Shown here: one piece after another, positions 36,417 through 46,040 of the stretch | How positions within the stretch are numbered: position 1 is the stretch's first letter | Layout of the letters: every line of letters starts with the position of its first letter | NCBI GenBank assembly: GCA_903888485.1 | Contig: CAISTS010000074.1 | Coordinates: forward strand, 1 to 59,374 | DNA length: 59,374 nucleotides | Direction of reading: 5' to 3' | DNA from: an uncultured bacterium | GTDB taxonomy: Bacteria; Pseudomonadota; Alphaproteobacteria; Rhodospirillales; Rhodospirillaceae | Translations under genes and position numbers: made by a program | The notes under the pieces: model-generated | Told to the model about the DNA's origin: nothing | The model's database searches: none | The model's input: the letters and a program-made list of their open reading frames with translations, nothing else

Positions 36417-37047
36417 GTATGGACCCGAGGCCTTCCAAGCAGACACTGGTGTTTCACGTGAAACACTGGCCCAGCTTCAGGCCTACGTCGATCTCCTCCA
36501 AACATGGAACCAGAAGATCAACCTGATCGGGAAGTCCACAGCCACGGACGTGTGGCAACGGCATATCCTTGATTCGGCACAGGTCTTCCCCTTGATCCCG
36601 AAGGGCTGCCGGGCGCTCCTGGACCTGGGCTCGGGGGCAGGCTTCCCCGGCCTCGTTTTAGGAATTATGGGAATCCCGGGGATAGAATTGGTAGAGGCGG
36701 ATCAGCGCAAAGCCGCCTTCCTGCGGGAAGCGGCGCGTGTTGCGGGAGCCCGAGTCGCGGTCCACGCGCGCCGGATCGAGGATCTCCCGGCCAAAAGGGT
36801 CGACGTCATTACCGCCCGGGCCCTGGCCCCGGTGGCGGAACTCCTGGACTTAAGCGCTCCCTTCCTTGATTCGGAATCCGTCTGCATTTTTTTGAAGGGA
36901 CAAAATGTAGAGGTTGAATTGACGGATGCACACAAAAGGTGGACAATTTGCGTAGATCAACACGCAAGCCGCACTGATCCCCGCGGAACCATACTGTGCA
37001 TCAAAGAGGTCAGCCGTGTCCCACCTGAATCAGCCGGAAACCCTTGA
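36409..37047 (+). CDS. rsmG: 16S rRNA (guanine527-N7)-methyltransferase RsmG
   Basis: RsmG (GidB) methylates G527 of 16S rRNA; its loss gives low-level streptomycin resistance. The 212 residues start at GTG 36409, inside parS site 1, because no in-frame ATG gives the conserved head. The SAM-binding core is ALLDLGSGAGFPGLVLGI with ELVEADQRKAAFLREAAR; VDVITARALAPVAELL is also typical. Residues VSRET near position 15-19 are written by the second parS site, so coding and centromere functions overlap. It overlaps the parA start by 32 bp. Confidence 0.94.
   Translation: MKQYGPEAFQADTGVSRETLAQLQAYVDLLQTWNQKINLIGKSTATDVWQRHILDSAQVFPLIPKGCRALLDLGSGAGFPGLVLGIMGIPGIELVEADQRKAAFLREAARVAGARVAVHARRIEDLPAKRVDVITARALAPVAELLDLSAPFLDSESVCIFLKGQNVEVELTDAHKRWTICVDQHASRTDPRGTILCIKEVSRVPPESAGNP
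36450..36465. promoter_or_regulatory. parS centromere site 2, inside rsmG
   Basis: A second perfect TGTTTCACGTGAAACA, centred 49 bp after the first, extends to an 18-bp palindrome (36449-36466). It is in frame within rsmG and encodes the conserved V-S-R-E-T residues. Confidence 0.97.
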
Positions 37048-37855
37048 GAATCAATCGCTAACGCGACGCCCACGGGTGCTGGCAATCTCCAATCAGAAGG
37101 GTGGCGTGGGTAAGACCACGACAGCTGTGAACCTCGCCACGGCCATGGCGGCGGTGAACAAGAAGGTCTTGGTCATCGACCTCGATCCCCAGGGCAATGC
37201 CTCCACCAGCCTCGGCATCGACCAGAAGCATCGCAACACCAACATCTATCATGTGCTCACCGGCGCCGCGGCGCTGGACACGGCCATCGTACCGACCGCG
37301 ATCCCAAACCTGTCCGTCGTCCCGTCGGGTGTTGACCTGGCCGCGGCCGAGATTGAACTGATCGACCTCGAGAACCGGCAGGCGCGACTCAAAGAAGCTC
37401 TTTTAAATCAAGGACTTGGGTGGGACTTCATTCTCATTGACTGCCCGCCTTCCTTAGGCCTCTTGACCTTGAACGCGCTCGTCGCGGCGGACGCCGTCAT
37501 GGTGCCGCTGCAGGCAGAATTCCTTGCATTAGAAGGGATTAGCCAACTGGTCCGCACCATCGAGCGGGTCAAGAAGGGCTTTAATCCGGCCCTCGAGATC
37601 CAAGGCATCGTCCTAACCATGGTCGACAAGCGCAACAATCTGTCCGAAATGGTCGAGAGCGACGTGCGCGAGTTCTTCGGCGCCAAGGTCTATTCGACCA
37701 CCATCCCCCGGAACGTCCGAATCTCGGAAGCGCCGTCCCACGGCAAACCGGTCCTTATTTATGATCTCCAGTCCAAAGGCAGCCGGGCCTACCTCGACCT
37801 AGCCGGAGAAGTTCTGAAGCGCGAAAGCAACCGCGCCCAAGGAGTGGCGGCATGA
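37016..37855 (+). CDS. parA: Chromosome partitioning ATPase ParA
   Basis: A deviant-Walker ATPase that, with ParB-parS, moves the replicated origin. It has 279 residues from GTG 37016 (AGAGGT 5 nt upstream); no ATG precedes the P-loop. The motif SNQKGGVGKTTT (25-36) carries the signature Lys28, Walker A' is VIDLDPQGN, and FILIDCPPSLGLLTLNAL and VPLQAEFLALEGISQL complete the fold. The short N-terminus lacks an HTH, so it is of the chromosomal Soj class. Its stop overlaps the parB start by ATGA. Confidence 0.97.
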   Translation: MSHLNQPETLENQSLTRRPRVLAISNQKGGVGKTTTAVNLATAMAAVNKKVLVIDLDPQGNASTSLGIDQKHRNTNIYHVLTGAAALDTAIVPTAIPNLSVVPSGVDLAAAEIELIDLENRQARLKEALLNQGLGWDFILIDCPPSLGLLTLNALVAADAVMVPLQAEFLALEGISQLVRTIERVKKGFNPALEIQGIVLTMVDKRNNLSEMVESDVREFFGAKVYSTTIPRNVRISEAPSHGKPVLIYDLQSKGSRAYLDLAGEVLKRESNRAQGVAA

Positions 37856-38802
37856 CCCCCGACCTGAAGCGCAAAAACCTAGGCCGGGGTCTTTCGGCCC
37901 TGTTCGGCGACCAGGAACCGGAAGCCGCCGCCACGGCGCCGGTCGCCGTTCCGGCGGACACCCAGACCGGAGCGCCTTTGCCGGTGACCAAACTGCCACT
38001 CGACCTCTTGGCGCCCTCGACCCTCCAGCCGCGCCGGCACTTTGACGAAACCGCTTTGGACGAGCTTTCGGCGTCGATCGCAGAAAAGGGGGTGCTCCAG
38101 CCGCTCCTGGTCCGCCCCGATCCGAATAAGCCCGGCCACTATGAGATCATCGCCGGCGAACGCCGCTGGCGGGCGTCCCAACGCGCCCAGGTCCATGAGG
38201 TGCCGGTCCACGTCACCCACCTCAATGACACCGAAGTCCTCGAAGTCGCCCTGATCGAAAACCTGCAGCGCCAGGATCTCACGGCGGTGGAAGAGGCTAG
38301 GGGCTACAAGCGGCTGGTCGAAGAATTCGGTCTGACCCAGGAGCGAGTCGCCGATGTGGTCGGCAAGAGCCGGGCCCATGTCGCCAACACCATGCGCCTA
38401 CTCGGGTTGCCGCGCGCGGTGCAGGATCTCATCGACGCCGGGCAGCTCACACCGGGGCAGGCGCGTCCGCTCATCGGTTTGTCCGACGCCGATACCGTCG
38501 CGAAGTTGATCGTCAAACGGGGATTGTCCGCGCGTCAGGCCGAACGCCTCGCCAAAGGTTACGGCCGCAAGCGTCGTCTCACCGTCGTGCCGAAAGACAC
38601 TGACACCGCAGCGCTCGAACAGAGTCTCGAGCAGGCCACCGGCTACAAGGTGAACATCAGCTTCGACGGCAAAGGCGGCGCGGTCACCGTCAATTACTCC
38701 AGCCTCGAGCAACTCGACGACATCGTGCGCCGGCTGTCGAGCGGCGGACGCGTAAAGTCGCGCGCCGACGACGATACCGACGACATGCAAGAGGCGTCGT
38801 AG
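37852..38802 (+). CDS. parB: Chromosome partitioning protein ParB
   Basis: This CTP-dependent clamp loads at parS and spreads. The 316 residues show an N-terminal ParA-stimulating basic segment (LKRKNLGRGLSALFG, 4-18), the CTPase/ParB-N domain with GERRWRASQRAQ and ENLQRQDLTAVEEARGYKRL, the HTH (LTQERVADVVGKSRAHVANTMRLL) that reads parS, and a C-terminal dimerisation domain (KVNISFDGKGGAVTVNYSSLEQLDDIVRRL). Two cognate parS sites lie 1.4 kb upstream. It is coupled to parA. Confidence 0.97.
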   Translation: MTPDLKRKNLGRGLSALFGDQEPEAAATAPVAVPADTQTGAPLPVTKLPLDLLAPSTLQPRRHFDETALDELSASIAEKGVLQPLLVRPDPNKPGHYEIIAGERRWRASQRAQVHEVPVHVTHLNDTEVLEVALIENLQRQDLTAVEEARGYKRLVEEFGLTQERVADVVGKSRAHVANTMRLLGLPRAVQDLIDAGQLTPGQARPLIGLSDADTVAKLIVKRGLSARQAERLAKGYGRKRRLTVVPKDTDTAALEQSLEQATGYKVNISFDGKGGAVTVNYSSLEQLDDIVRRLSSGGRVKSRADDDTDDMQEAS

Positions 38803-38841
38803 ATCTCAACCAACATATATAAGTGAGACGGCAGAGCGCAG

Positions 38842-39441
38842 ATGCTCACGGCTGAGCCATTCTATTTCCTGCGCCATGGTGAGACCGACTGGAATCACCG
38901 GCGCATCATCCAAGGTCAGACCGACACGCCGCTAAACGCCACCGGCGAACAGCAAGCAGTAGCGGTCGCGCCGCTTATAGCGACGTTGCCGATCGCGACG
39001 ATCTGCACGAGCTCCTTGTCCCGCGCAAAGCGCACCGGCGAGATCGTCAATCGCGGTTTGAACAAACCCGTCTTCACCTTCGACGATCTACGTGAATGTC
39101 ACCTCGGACAAATCCAAGGCTCGCCCAGCAACGGCGCGTGGCGCGGCGAATGGGTGGCGGGCGGACCGATGCCTGGCGGCGAAACTTTCGTGGAGTATTG
39201 CGCCCGCGTGCTGCGAGGCTTCAATCAGGCGCTCGCGCAAACCGGCCCCGTGTTGATCGTCGCGCACGGCGGCAATTTCTGGGGCCTCGAACACTACGGC
39301 CTCATCGCGACCGGCGTGCGCGTGCCCAATTGCGCGCTGTTCCGTCTCGATCCACCGCGTGATTTGAAAACCTGGAAGGTCACGTCGCTCTATGCCCCTG
39401 AAGGCGAAGCGCTCGCCATCGGTGAAGCGCCGACGCTTTAG
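38842..39441 (+). CDS. Histidine phosphatase family protein
   Basis: This 199-residue phosphoglycerate-mutase-like protein has catalytic His12 in FLRHGETDWN (10-18), ASLSRAKRTGEI-type core residues (TSSLSRAKRTGEIV), and the second histidine in LIVAHGGNFWGL. GlpH, alpha-ribazole phosphatase and general sugar phosphatase functions share this fold, and length alone does not distinguish them. It follows parB by 39 bp, and its stop abuts that of convergent holA. Confidence 0.88.
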   Translation: MLTAEPFYFLRHGETDWNHRRIIQGQTDTPLNATGEQQAVAVAPLIATLPIATICTSSLSRAKRTGEIVNRGLNKPVFTFDDLRECHLGQIQGSPSNGAWRGEWVAGGPMPGGETFVEYCARVLRGFNQALAQTGPVLIVAHGGNFWGLEHYGLIATGVRVPNCALFRLDPPRDLKTWKVTSLYAPEGEALAIGEAPTL

Positions 39442-40488
39442 TTATCTGCGCGCGGCCGTGCTGCGGCCGACGTTTGCGAGTTGCATGAGCGCGCGTTCGA
39501 CGGTGGCGTCGGTGGGCATATCCGTGGACTTCGCGGCGAGCTCGGCTTCCATCAGGATATCGAGACTGCGTGCGAGCAGTGGCTCGGTCCAACGCTGCGC
39601 CTGGTTTAAGAAACGCGTCTTCACTTTGAAGAACACGGGTGGGCGCAGCGCGCTCATGGCGTCGGCGGCGTTCCGGCCGTCCGCCATGCGCCCGCGCGTT
39701 TCGTGCAGGCGCATGAAGTGGCGTGCCACGGACGTGAGGATGCTGATCGAAGACGTTCCCTCAGCCGTGAGGCGTGCGAAAACGCGCTGCATCGTTGCCT
39801 GGTCGCCGTCGGCGAGCGCGTAAGTCAGGTCATCGAGGCCAAGTGCGGCGGTATCGCCGATACACGCGAGCACGTCGTCTTCCGTCACCGTGCCGCCGGT
39901 CTTCTTGGTGTCGGGACCCATATATAAAGTGAGCTTTTCGAGTTCGCGCCGACTGAGCTCCCGGTCGCCGCCGAGGCGATCGGTGAGCCAGTCCAGCGCA
40001 TCCGGGGTGATCTGCAGGCCCTCGCTCTTGAGCATGGATTTGATCACGCTTTCCAGAGATTCGTTGTCGTCGGCATAGCACGGCAGCGCCGCGGCTCTGT
40101 CGGCGGCTTCAAATGCCGAACGCAGTTTCGAGCGCGGGCTGAGATCGCCGCTGGTGACGATAATCAGGGAATCGCCGATGGGATTTTCGAAGAAGCGCTC
40201 GAAGACCTCGGCCACATTGTCCTCGGCATCGCGGATACGCACCGCCCGCCGCCCGCCCGTGAGCGCCATGGAGGCTGCCTCGTCGGGCAGACGCGCCGGG
40301 TCCTCGCGCAGCACATCCGCATTGAACTCGGCGACGCGGAACGGATCGTCGACCGCACCCGCCACCGCCTTGGTCATGATATTGAGCCGCTCGCGCACGA
40401 GACCCGCATCGGGGCCATAGATCAGTACAGCCTTGATGTTCGGATCAGGCTTGGCGGCGAAAGCGTCGGCGCGGCCCGTGATCTTCAT
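39442..40488 (-). CDS. holA: DNA polymerase III delta subunit
   Basis: HolA, the clamp-opening wrench of the clamp loader, has 348 residues. It shows a divergent AAA+ fold starting MKITGRADAFAAKPDPNIKAVLIYGPDAGLVRERL, without a functional P-loop as expected. A helical lid (LTDRLGGDRELSRRELEKLTLYMG) and a C-terminal collar domain ending near NVGRSTAARR follow. It is the last gene of leuS-lptE-holA, 3 bp after lptE, which matches the order found in most proteobacteria. Confidence 0.94.
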   Translation of the reverse strand: MKITGRADAFAAKPDPNIKAVLIYGPDAGLVRERLNIMTKAVAGAVDDPFRVAEFNADVLREDPARLPDEAASMALTGGRRAVRIRDAEDNVAEVFERFFENPIGDSLIIVTSGDLSPRSKLRSAFEAADRAAALPCYADDNESLESVIKSMLKSEGLQITPDALDWLTDRLGGDRELSRRELEKLTLYMGPDTKKTGGTVTEDDVLACIGDTAALGLDDLTYALADGDQATMQRVFARLTAEGTSSISILTSVARHFMRLHETRGRMADGRNAADAMSALRPPVFFKVKTRFLNQAQRWTEPLLARSLDILMEAELAAKSTDMPTDATVERALMQLANVGRSTAARR

Positions 40489-40491
40489 GTT

Positions 40492-41010
40492 CTAACGGGC
40501 AGCCGCGGCTTGGGTGCGCTGATGGAAGTAAACCGACAGCCGCGTCTTAATTTGGGTGCCGAGCTGCTTGATGCCACGAGTCTCGGCGTCGGCCTGGGAG
40601 GCGACGGTAGCGAACTGGTCGTCGAGGATGTTGTAGCTGACGATCGACTCCACGCGGTCGGCGAAGATCCGCTGGCCGCCCTGGTTGAGATTGAATGTGG
40701 CGAGCAAGATGAGGTTTGCACGGCTGCTGGTGGCGTCGGTGCGGATGCCAAGTTCCTCGGTGCGCGTCGAGAGCACCACATCAAGGTCGTAGGTCGGATT
40801 TTGCATGCCGCGCGGCTGCAGCTCTTCGCGCAGCACGGCGCGCAGCTTCATGCCTTCGCGGTTGGGGATCGAACGAATCGCAACGTTGTTGAGTTCTTCG
40901 ACCACACCCGGCGCCGCGGCGACGCCGTGCTCACCGTACAGCGGCGTGAAACCGCAACTGGCGAGGGGCAGAGCACAGAGCAAAATCGCGAGCAGCTTTT
41001 TCATCATCAT
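40492..41010 (-). CDS. lptE: LPS assembly lipoprotein LptE
   Basis: LptE plugs the LptD outer-membrane translocon that inserts lipopolysaccharide. The start is one of three consecutive ATG codons (41010, 41007, 41004), with AGG directly before them; taking the first gives 172 residues. The lipobox LPLASC precedes CGFTPLYG, a conserved LptE head; the fold continues with NVAIRSIPNREGMKLRAVLREEL. The start is one base after the leuS stop, and holA follows at 3 bp. Confidence 0.9.
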   Translation of the reverse strand: MMMKKLLAILLCALPLASCGFTPLYGEHGVAAAPGVVEELNNVAIRSIPNREGMKLRAVLREELQPRGMQNPTYDLDVVLSTRTEELGIRTDATSSRANLILLATFNLNQGGQRIFADRVESIVSYNILDDQFATVASQADAETRGIKQLGTQIKTRLSVYFHQRTQAAAAR

Positions 41011-41011
41011 C

Positions 41012-43603
41012 CTAGGCCGCAACGATGTTGACGATCTTTCCCGGCACTATAATCACCTTTTTAGGCGCCTTGCCGTCCAATTGTTTCTGCACCGCCGGCA
41101 GGTCCAAGGCAGCACTCTCGCAAGCCGCTTTGTCGGCGGTCTTGGCGACAGTAATTGTGCCGCGTAGTTTGCCGTTGACCTGGACCGCGATGGTGACGGT
41201 GTCATCCTCGAGCAGCGCCGGATCGTATGAGGGCCAGGGCGTCTCGGTAAGCGATGTCTTATTGCCGAGTGTCTGCCAGATCTCTTCGGCGATGTGCGGT
41301 GTCAACGGATTGATCAACTGCGCCGCGACCTCGACCCCGAAGCGGTAAACTGCATTGCCGCCTGCAACACTGTGGTCCATGTCACCCAGAGCATTGGTGA
41401 GTTCGCGGATGCGCGCGACGGTGGAGTTGAATCTGAATTTTTCGAGATCATCGCTGACCGCGGCAATGGCGCGGTGAATCTGGCGGAGGACCGCGGCGGC
41501 AGAGGCGTCCATCACGGGCGGCGGGGGCGCCGGCGGAATTTCCCCGGCATCGGCGGCCAACCGCCATACGCGGTTCAAATAACGCCACGCGCCTTCAATG
41601 CCGGCATCGGTCCATTCCAGGTCGCGGTCGGGCGGAGAGTCGGAGAGCATGAACAGACGCGCGGCGTCCGCACCATAGGTGTCGAGGATGCGCGCCGGAT
41701 CGACGGTGTTCTTCTTCGACTTCGACATCTTCTCGGAACGGCCGACGGTGACGGGTTTGCCGTTGTGTGTCGCGCCCTCGCCCTGTTTGGTGACCGCGCC
41801 TGGCTCTAGCCACGTACCGTCGGGCAGGCGGTAGGTCTCGTGACAGACCATTCCTTGGGTGAACATGCCGGCGAAGGGCTCCTTCAGATCGAGGTAGCCG
41901 CAATCGGACATGGCGCGCGTGAAAAAGCGCGAGTACAGCAGGTGCAACACCGCATGCTCGACGCCGCCGATGTATTGATCGACCGGCAGCCACTTCTCTA
42001 CAGCGGCCTTGTCGAAGGGCTTATCGGTTTCGTGCGGCGAGCAGAAACGCGCGAAGTACCAGGACGACTCAAAGAACGTGTCGAAAGTATCGGTCTCGCG
42101 TTGCGCCGGTTTGCCGCAGCTCGGGCACTTCACGTGTTTCCACGTCGGATGACGTTCGAGCGGGTTCCCCGGCTTATCGAAGGTCACATCCTCGGGCAGC
42201 GTCACCGGCAGGTCTTTGTCGGGCACGGGCACCGTGCCGCAGCCCTGGCAGTAGATGATCGGGATCGGGCAACCCCAATAGCGCTGGCGTGAAACGCCCC
42301 AGTCGCGCAGGCGGTACTGAACGGTGCCGGTCCCACGCGCGATGGTTTCCAGCTTCTGGATCGCGGCGCGCTTGGCTTCAACGACCTTGAGCCCGTTGAG
42401 GAAGTCCGAATTGATGGCGACGCCATCTTCGGTATAGGCGACGTTGCCGGCTTCGAGGCGTTCGGCGAAAGCTTTCGCATCTTCGCCCGCCGGCGCGACC
42501 ACGCAACGCACGGGCAGCGAATACTTTCGCGCGAACTCCATGTCGCGTTCGTCGTGGGCCGGGCAGCCGAAGATCGCGCCCGAGCCGTATTCCATCAGCA
42601 CAAAGTTGGCGACGTATAGCGGCACGGTCTTGTCTGCAATGAACGGATGGCGCGCGCGCAAACCGGTGTCGTAGCCTTTCTTCTCGGCGGTCTCGATGGC
42701 CGCCGTCGATGTGCCGCCCTTGCTGCACTCGGTGATGAAATCGCCGAGGGCAGGGTCGGTCTCGGCAACCTTGGCGGCAATCGGATGCTGCGCCGAGATG
42801 GCGCAGAAGGACGCACCGAACAGCGTATCGGGCCGCGTCGTGAAAACTTCCAGGATGTCGCCGGTGTCCTTGCCCGAGGCGGCCACCAGTGGCCACTTCA
42901 CGCGGGCACCTTCCGAGCGGCCGATCCAATTGCGCTGCATCAGCCGCACTTTGTCGGGCCAGCGGTCCAGGGTCTCGATGCCTTGCAGCAGATCCTCGGC
43001 GTAGTTTGTGATCTTGAGGAACCACTGGTTCAGCTTGCGCTGTTCGACGTCGGCGCCGGAACGCCAGCCCTTGCCGTCGATCACCTGTTCGTTGGCGAGC
43101 ACGGTGTGCTCAACCGGATCCCAGTTCACCCACGATTCCTTGCGGTAGGCGATGCCTGCCTTGAGGAAATCGAGGAACATCTTCTGTTCGTGCTTGTAGT
43201 ACTTAGGCTCGCAGCTCGTGACCTCGCGGCTCCAGTCGAGTGACAGGCCCAGCGGCGCGAACTGCGCCTTCATGTCCTTGATGTTCTGGCGCGTCCACGT
43301 GCCGGGATGTACGCCGCGCTCCAGCGCCGCGTTTTCGGCCGGCAATCCAAACGCATCCCAGCCCATGGGATGCATGACGTTGTAACCCTTGGCCTTCTTG
43401 TGGCGCGCGACAACATCACCAAGTGTGTAGTTGCGCACGTGGCCCATGTGCAGCCGTCCCGACGGATAAGGGAACATCTCGAGCACGTAGTATTTGGGCT
43501 TGGCCGACGGCTCTTCGATCTTGAAGCTGTCTTTGTCAGCCCAAATCCTCTGCCACTTCGCTTCGGCTTCGCGGAAATTATAACGTTCTTCGGGTGAGGC
43601 CAT
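41012..43603 (-). CDS. leuS: Leucyl-tRNA synthetase
   Basis: This class I synthetase has 863 residues from ATG 43603. It carries the HMGH signature (52-55), the CP1 editing domain (about 225-420, with the threonine-rich region), a zinc-domain-like insert ([16 protein letters not shown] and CPSCG, four cysteines) and KMSKS (near 622). The anticodon-binding helical domain and C-terminal appendix ([19 protein letters not shown]) follow. It heads the leuS-lptE-holA transcript. An upstream TTG in frame at 43618 is unlikely. Confidence 0.98.
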   Translation of the reverse strand: MASPEERYNFREAEAKWQRIWADKDSFKIEEPSAKPKYYVLEMFPYPSGRLHMGHVRNYTLGDVVARHKKAKGYNVMHPMGWDAFGLPAENAALERGVHPGTWTRQNIKDMKAQFAPLGLSLDWSREVTSCEPKYYKHEQKMFLDFLKAGIAYRKESWVNWDPVEHTVLANEQVIDGKGWRSGADVEQRKLNQWFLKITNYAEDLLQGIETLDRWPDKVRLMQRNWIGRSEGARVKWPLVAASGKDTGDILEVFTTRPDTLFGASFCAISAQHPIAAKVAETDPALGDFITECSKGGTSTAAIETAEKKGYDTGLRARHPFIADKTVPLYVANFVLMEYGSGAIFGCPAHDERDMEFARKYSLPVRCVVAPAGEDAKAFAERLEAGNVAYTEDGVAINSDFLNGLKVVEAKRAAIQKLETIARGTGTVQYRLRDWGVSRQRYWGCPIPIIYCQGCGTVPVPDKDLPVTLPEDVTFDKPGNPLERHPTWKHVKCPSCGKPAQRETDTFDTFFESSWYFARFCSPHETDKPFDKAAVEKWLPVDQYIGGVEHAVLHLLYSRFFTRAMSDCGYLDLKEPFAGMFTQGMVCHETYRLPDGTWLEPGAVTKQGEGATHNGKPVTVGRSEKMSKSKKNTVDPARILDTYGADAARLFMLSDSPPDRDLEWTDAGIEGAWRYLNRVWRLAADAGEIPPAPPPPVMDASAAAVLRQIHRAIAAVSDDLEKFRFNSTVARIRELTNALGDMDHSVAGGNAVYRFGVEVAAQLINPLTPHIAEEIWQTLGNKTSLTETPWPSYDPALLEDDTVTIAVQVNGKLRGTITVAKTADKAACESAALDLPAVQKQLDGKAPKKVIIVPGKIVNIVAA

Positions 43604-43674
43604 CGGGGGGTCCCACAAGGCTTAAGAGATGATCTGCGATCGGCGGCGCGGGGATTCCCACGCCGCGGCGGCGG

Positions 43675-44208
43675 TTAGTCTGTGGCGCTCGCCCGAAGTC
43701 GCAGCTCGCGCGCCTGGCTCAGCACCGCGTTCTCGAACTCCGCGGAAACTTCGGGACCGACGGTGGCGTCGCTCCAGGTCCCGCTCACAGCCTGCTGTTG
43801 GCGGAACACCGACACTTTGATGCCGTCGGCGCGCAGCATGCGGCCGAGGATGTAGACGTTCACTTTGAAGCGCTCGTTCGGCGTTTCAGGCGGCGCATAC
43901 CAGTCGGTGATGATCACGCCGCCAAAAGGATCGGCCGAGGCCAGCGGCATGAACGCGATGGTGTCGAGCGCGGCGCGCCACAGGAATGCGTTGACGGCGA
44001 TGGCGCCTTCGCTGCCGCCCTTGCTGGCGTCGCCCGTGAACAGGTTGGCGCCGCTGCCGCCGGGCGTGAAGACGCCGGCCGCGGCAGGCGCCGCTGGATC
44101 GCGGTCCCCACGCGGCGCGGCCTGATAGGTGTTGTCGCTGCCGCAAGCGGCGAGCATGAGGGCAGCCACGGTTAAACCCGCGATCGTCCCGTGGCTCTTA
44201 CGTACCAT
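43675..44208 (-). CDS. DUF3576 family lipoprotein
   Basis: The protein has 177 residues from ATG 44208 (AGGAG 7 nt upstream). The signal peptide has a LMLAAC lipobox with the lipidated Cys22, then a low-complexity Ala/Pro/Gly stretch and the DUF3576 domain (NAFLWRAALDTIAFMPLASADPFGGVIITDWY). It is conserved in alphaproteobacteria near leuS. Function is unknown; an outer-membrane or periplasmic location is implied. It is co-directional with leuS, whose start lies 71 bp downstream, and has its own promoter candidate. Confidence 0.92.
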   Translation of the reverse strand: MVRKSHGTIAGLTVAALMLAACGSDNTYQAAPRGDRDPAAPAAAGVFTPGGSGANLFTGDASKGGSEGAIAVNAFLWRAALDTIAFMPLASADPFGGVIITDWYAPPETPNERFKVNVYILGRMLRADGIKVSVFRQQQAVSGTWSDATVGPEVSAEFENAVLSQARELRLRASATD

Positions 44209-44270
44209 TTCGCAACTCCTCAAAAGTCAATCCGGGGCCGCTTGGGCGACCCTGTGCTCGGGTGGGGGCG

Positions 44271-44299
44271 TTTATAGCCAACCTCGATGGCCTTGCGAA
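44271..44299 (-). promoter_or_regulatory. Candidate sigma-70 promoter of the DUF3576-leuS-lptE-holA unit
   Basis: On the minus strand TTCGCA (plus 44294-44299) and TATAAA (plus 44271-44276) are 17 bp apart. This places the start of transcription about 55 nt before the DUF3576 ATG. Confidence 0.5.
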
Positions 44300-44428
44300 G
44301 GGCTGCCACAATCGGTCCCCGCGCATCGCACGCGCCGAATCCGAGCGATTAATGAAAGGGTTCGCCCCTTTCCGCCAACTCGCTTAAGGTGTGCGGCGGT
44401 CGAGGGGAGCCGGAAAACGGACGGATCA

Positions 44429-45511
44429 ATGCGGCAAGGCGTCATCCTGGCATTATTGGCGACTTTTATGGCCACCAGTATGGTTTCCAGGCCCGCGGCC
44501 GCCGCCGACGCCATCACCCTGACCCTGGGCGGGCGCATCAAGCAGTTTTTCTTCGTCGCTGGCCAGACCCAGGCCCCCGCCGAAGCCCTCAATTCCACCG
44601 GCATGTTCAACGACACGCGCATCGCTGCCGAGGGCCGCACCGTGCTCGACAACGGCATTACCGTGCGGGCTTTTGCGCGCTTCAACGCCATCGGGCGAGA
44701 GGCCGTGAACGTCGATGAGGCCTATATCGACGTGGTCAGCAGCTTTGGGCGGCTGCGCATGGGCGAAAAGGCCGGCGTCAACGCTACAACCATCGGCGAT
44801 CCGGTCCCGCAGGCCTTCTTATCGGTGGATGAGGAAATCCTGGGCGATGCGCTCAAGGGCCGCACCGCCATCGCCATGCGGGACGCCTTCACCTTCAAAC
44901 GATTCACCCGAAACGCCCTGGGCGTCTCCTACCAGACGCCCGAACTCCTCGGATTCAAGGTCGGTGTGGCCTATCACCCCTCGCCGACGGATTCAGCTAT
45001 TGGAACCGTCGATGCTGCGGTGAAGGCCCACGACGCCGTCGACGTCACCGCCGGCTATGACGGGGATTTCACGGGCGGCACCTACCGCATCGCCGCCGGC
45101 TACTTCCGCACGTCCAGCCGGGTCGGTGGGACGGACGGCGGCCAGGCGTGGAACGTGTCTGCCGGTGCAACCTATGGCGGCCTCGAACTGGCCGCCGCCT
45201 ACATCAACAGCCAGCCTAGCTCGGGCCGCGACGAAGACGCCTGGACCGTCGGAGCGCTCTACGGTATCGGCCCCTTCGCCATTTCGGCCGACTACCGCTC
45301 GGCCAAGCGCCGCCCCGTGCCGCGCGCGCTGGTGCTTCTGCCCGCCCGCATTTTTGAAGAACACGTCGAACGCGCGACCCTACAGACTTCCTATAAACTC
45401 GGGCCCGGCATCCTGGTCGGCCTTGCCGGTTTCTACGCGGCGCAGCGCGACGTGCTTGGCGACAACTGGGATGGCGGCGGCGTGCTCACCGGGCTCCGTA
45501 TTGATTTCTAG
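44429..45511 (+). CDS. Gram-negative porin
   Basis: A 360-residue outer-membrane beta-barrel precursor with a signal peptide (1-27, ending PAAAA). It then alternates amphipathic strands and short turns in the manner of the Porin_4 family: ITLTLGGRIKQFFFV, a TRIAAEGRTVLDNGITVRAFARF pair, SFGRLRMGEKAG, and a C-terminal LTGLRIDF with the terminal Phe needed for BAM recognition. Substrate is unknown. The next gene, a retropepsin-like protease, starts 8 bp after its stop, so they share a message. Confidence 0.88.
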   Translation: MRQGVILALLATFMATSMVSRPAAAADAITLTLGGRIKQFFFVAGQTQAPAEALNSTGMFNDTRIAAEGRTVLDNGITVRAFARFNAIGREAVNVDEAYIDVVSSFGRLRMGEKAGVNATTIGDPVPQAFLSVDEEILGDALKGRTAIAMRDAFTFKRFTRNALGVSYQTPELLGFKVGVAYHPSPTDSAIGTVDAAVKAHDAVDVTAGYDGDFTGGTYRIAAGYFRTSSRVGGTDGGQAWNVSAGATYGGLELAAAYINSQPSSGRDEDAWTVGALYGIGPFAISADYRSAKRRPVPRALVLLPARIFEEHVERATLQTSYKLGPGILVGLAGFYAAQRDVLGDNWDGGGVLTGLRIDF

Positions 45512-45518
45512 GCGGACC

Positions 45519-46040
45519 ATGGCCGCCAAGCGCACGGTCTCTCTTCGCAAGAAAAAAGCTTCGTCCGAGACGACGAAAAAGCGCAGCAAGCGCACCATCG
45601 GCTGGCGCGAGTGGATCTATCTGCCCGACCTCGATGTCGGACGCATCAAGGCCAAGATCGACACTGGCGCGCGCACGTCGGCGCTGCACGCTTTCAAGAT
45701 CACGCCCTTTTCCCGCGACGGCGCATCTTATGTGCGCTTTGCGGTGCATCCTGTACAGCGGGAACGCACGCCGGAGATTTCCTGTGTTGCGCGTGTCATC
45801 GACTATCGCGCGGTGACCGATTCCGGCGGACGTGTCGAGCACCGCTACGTCATCCGCACATCCCTCAAACTCGGAACCATACGCTGGCCCATTGAATTGA
45901 CGCTCGCCAATCGCGACCAGATGGGATTTCGCATGTTGATCGGCCGCCAAGCGCTGCGCCGGCGCTATCTGGTCGATTCCGGACGCTCGTTTCTTGCCCG
46001 GCGCAAGAAGAAGACGCGCTCGGTTGCACTGCGAGAGTAG
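45519..46040 (+). CDS. Retropepsin-like (RimK-associated, 'ATP-dependent zinc') protease
   Basis: This 173-residue PF05618 protein has a Lys/Arg-rich head (1-27), then WREWIYLPDLDVGRIKAKIDTGARTSALHA with the aspartic-protease-like DTGA motif (Asp48). A flap-like VIRTSLKLG and MLIGRQALRRRYLVDSGRSFL (second psi-loop) follow. No signal peptide is present, so it is cytoplasmic. The family is usually encoded next to RimK-type glutamate ligases, as here. The label 'zinc protease' is historical; the fold suggests an aspartyl protease. Confidence 0.9.
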   Translation: MAAKRTVSLRKKKASSETTKKRSKRTIGWREWIYLPDLDVGRIKAKIDTGARTSALHAFKITPFSRDGASYVRFAVHPVQRERTPEISCVARVIDYRAVTDSGGRVEHRYVIRTSLKLGTIRWPIELTLANRDQMGFRMLIGRQALRRRYLVDSGRSFLARRKKKTRSVALRE

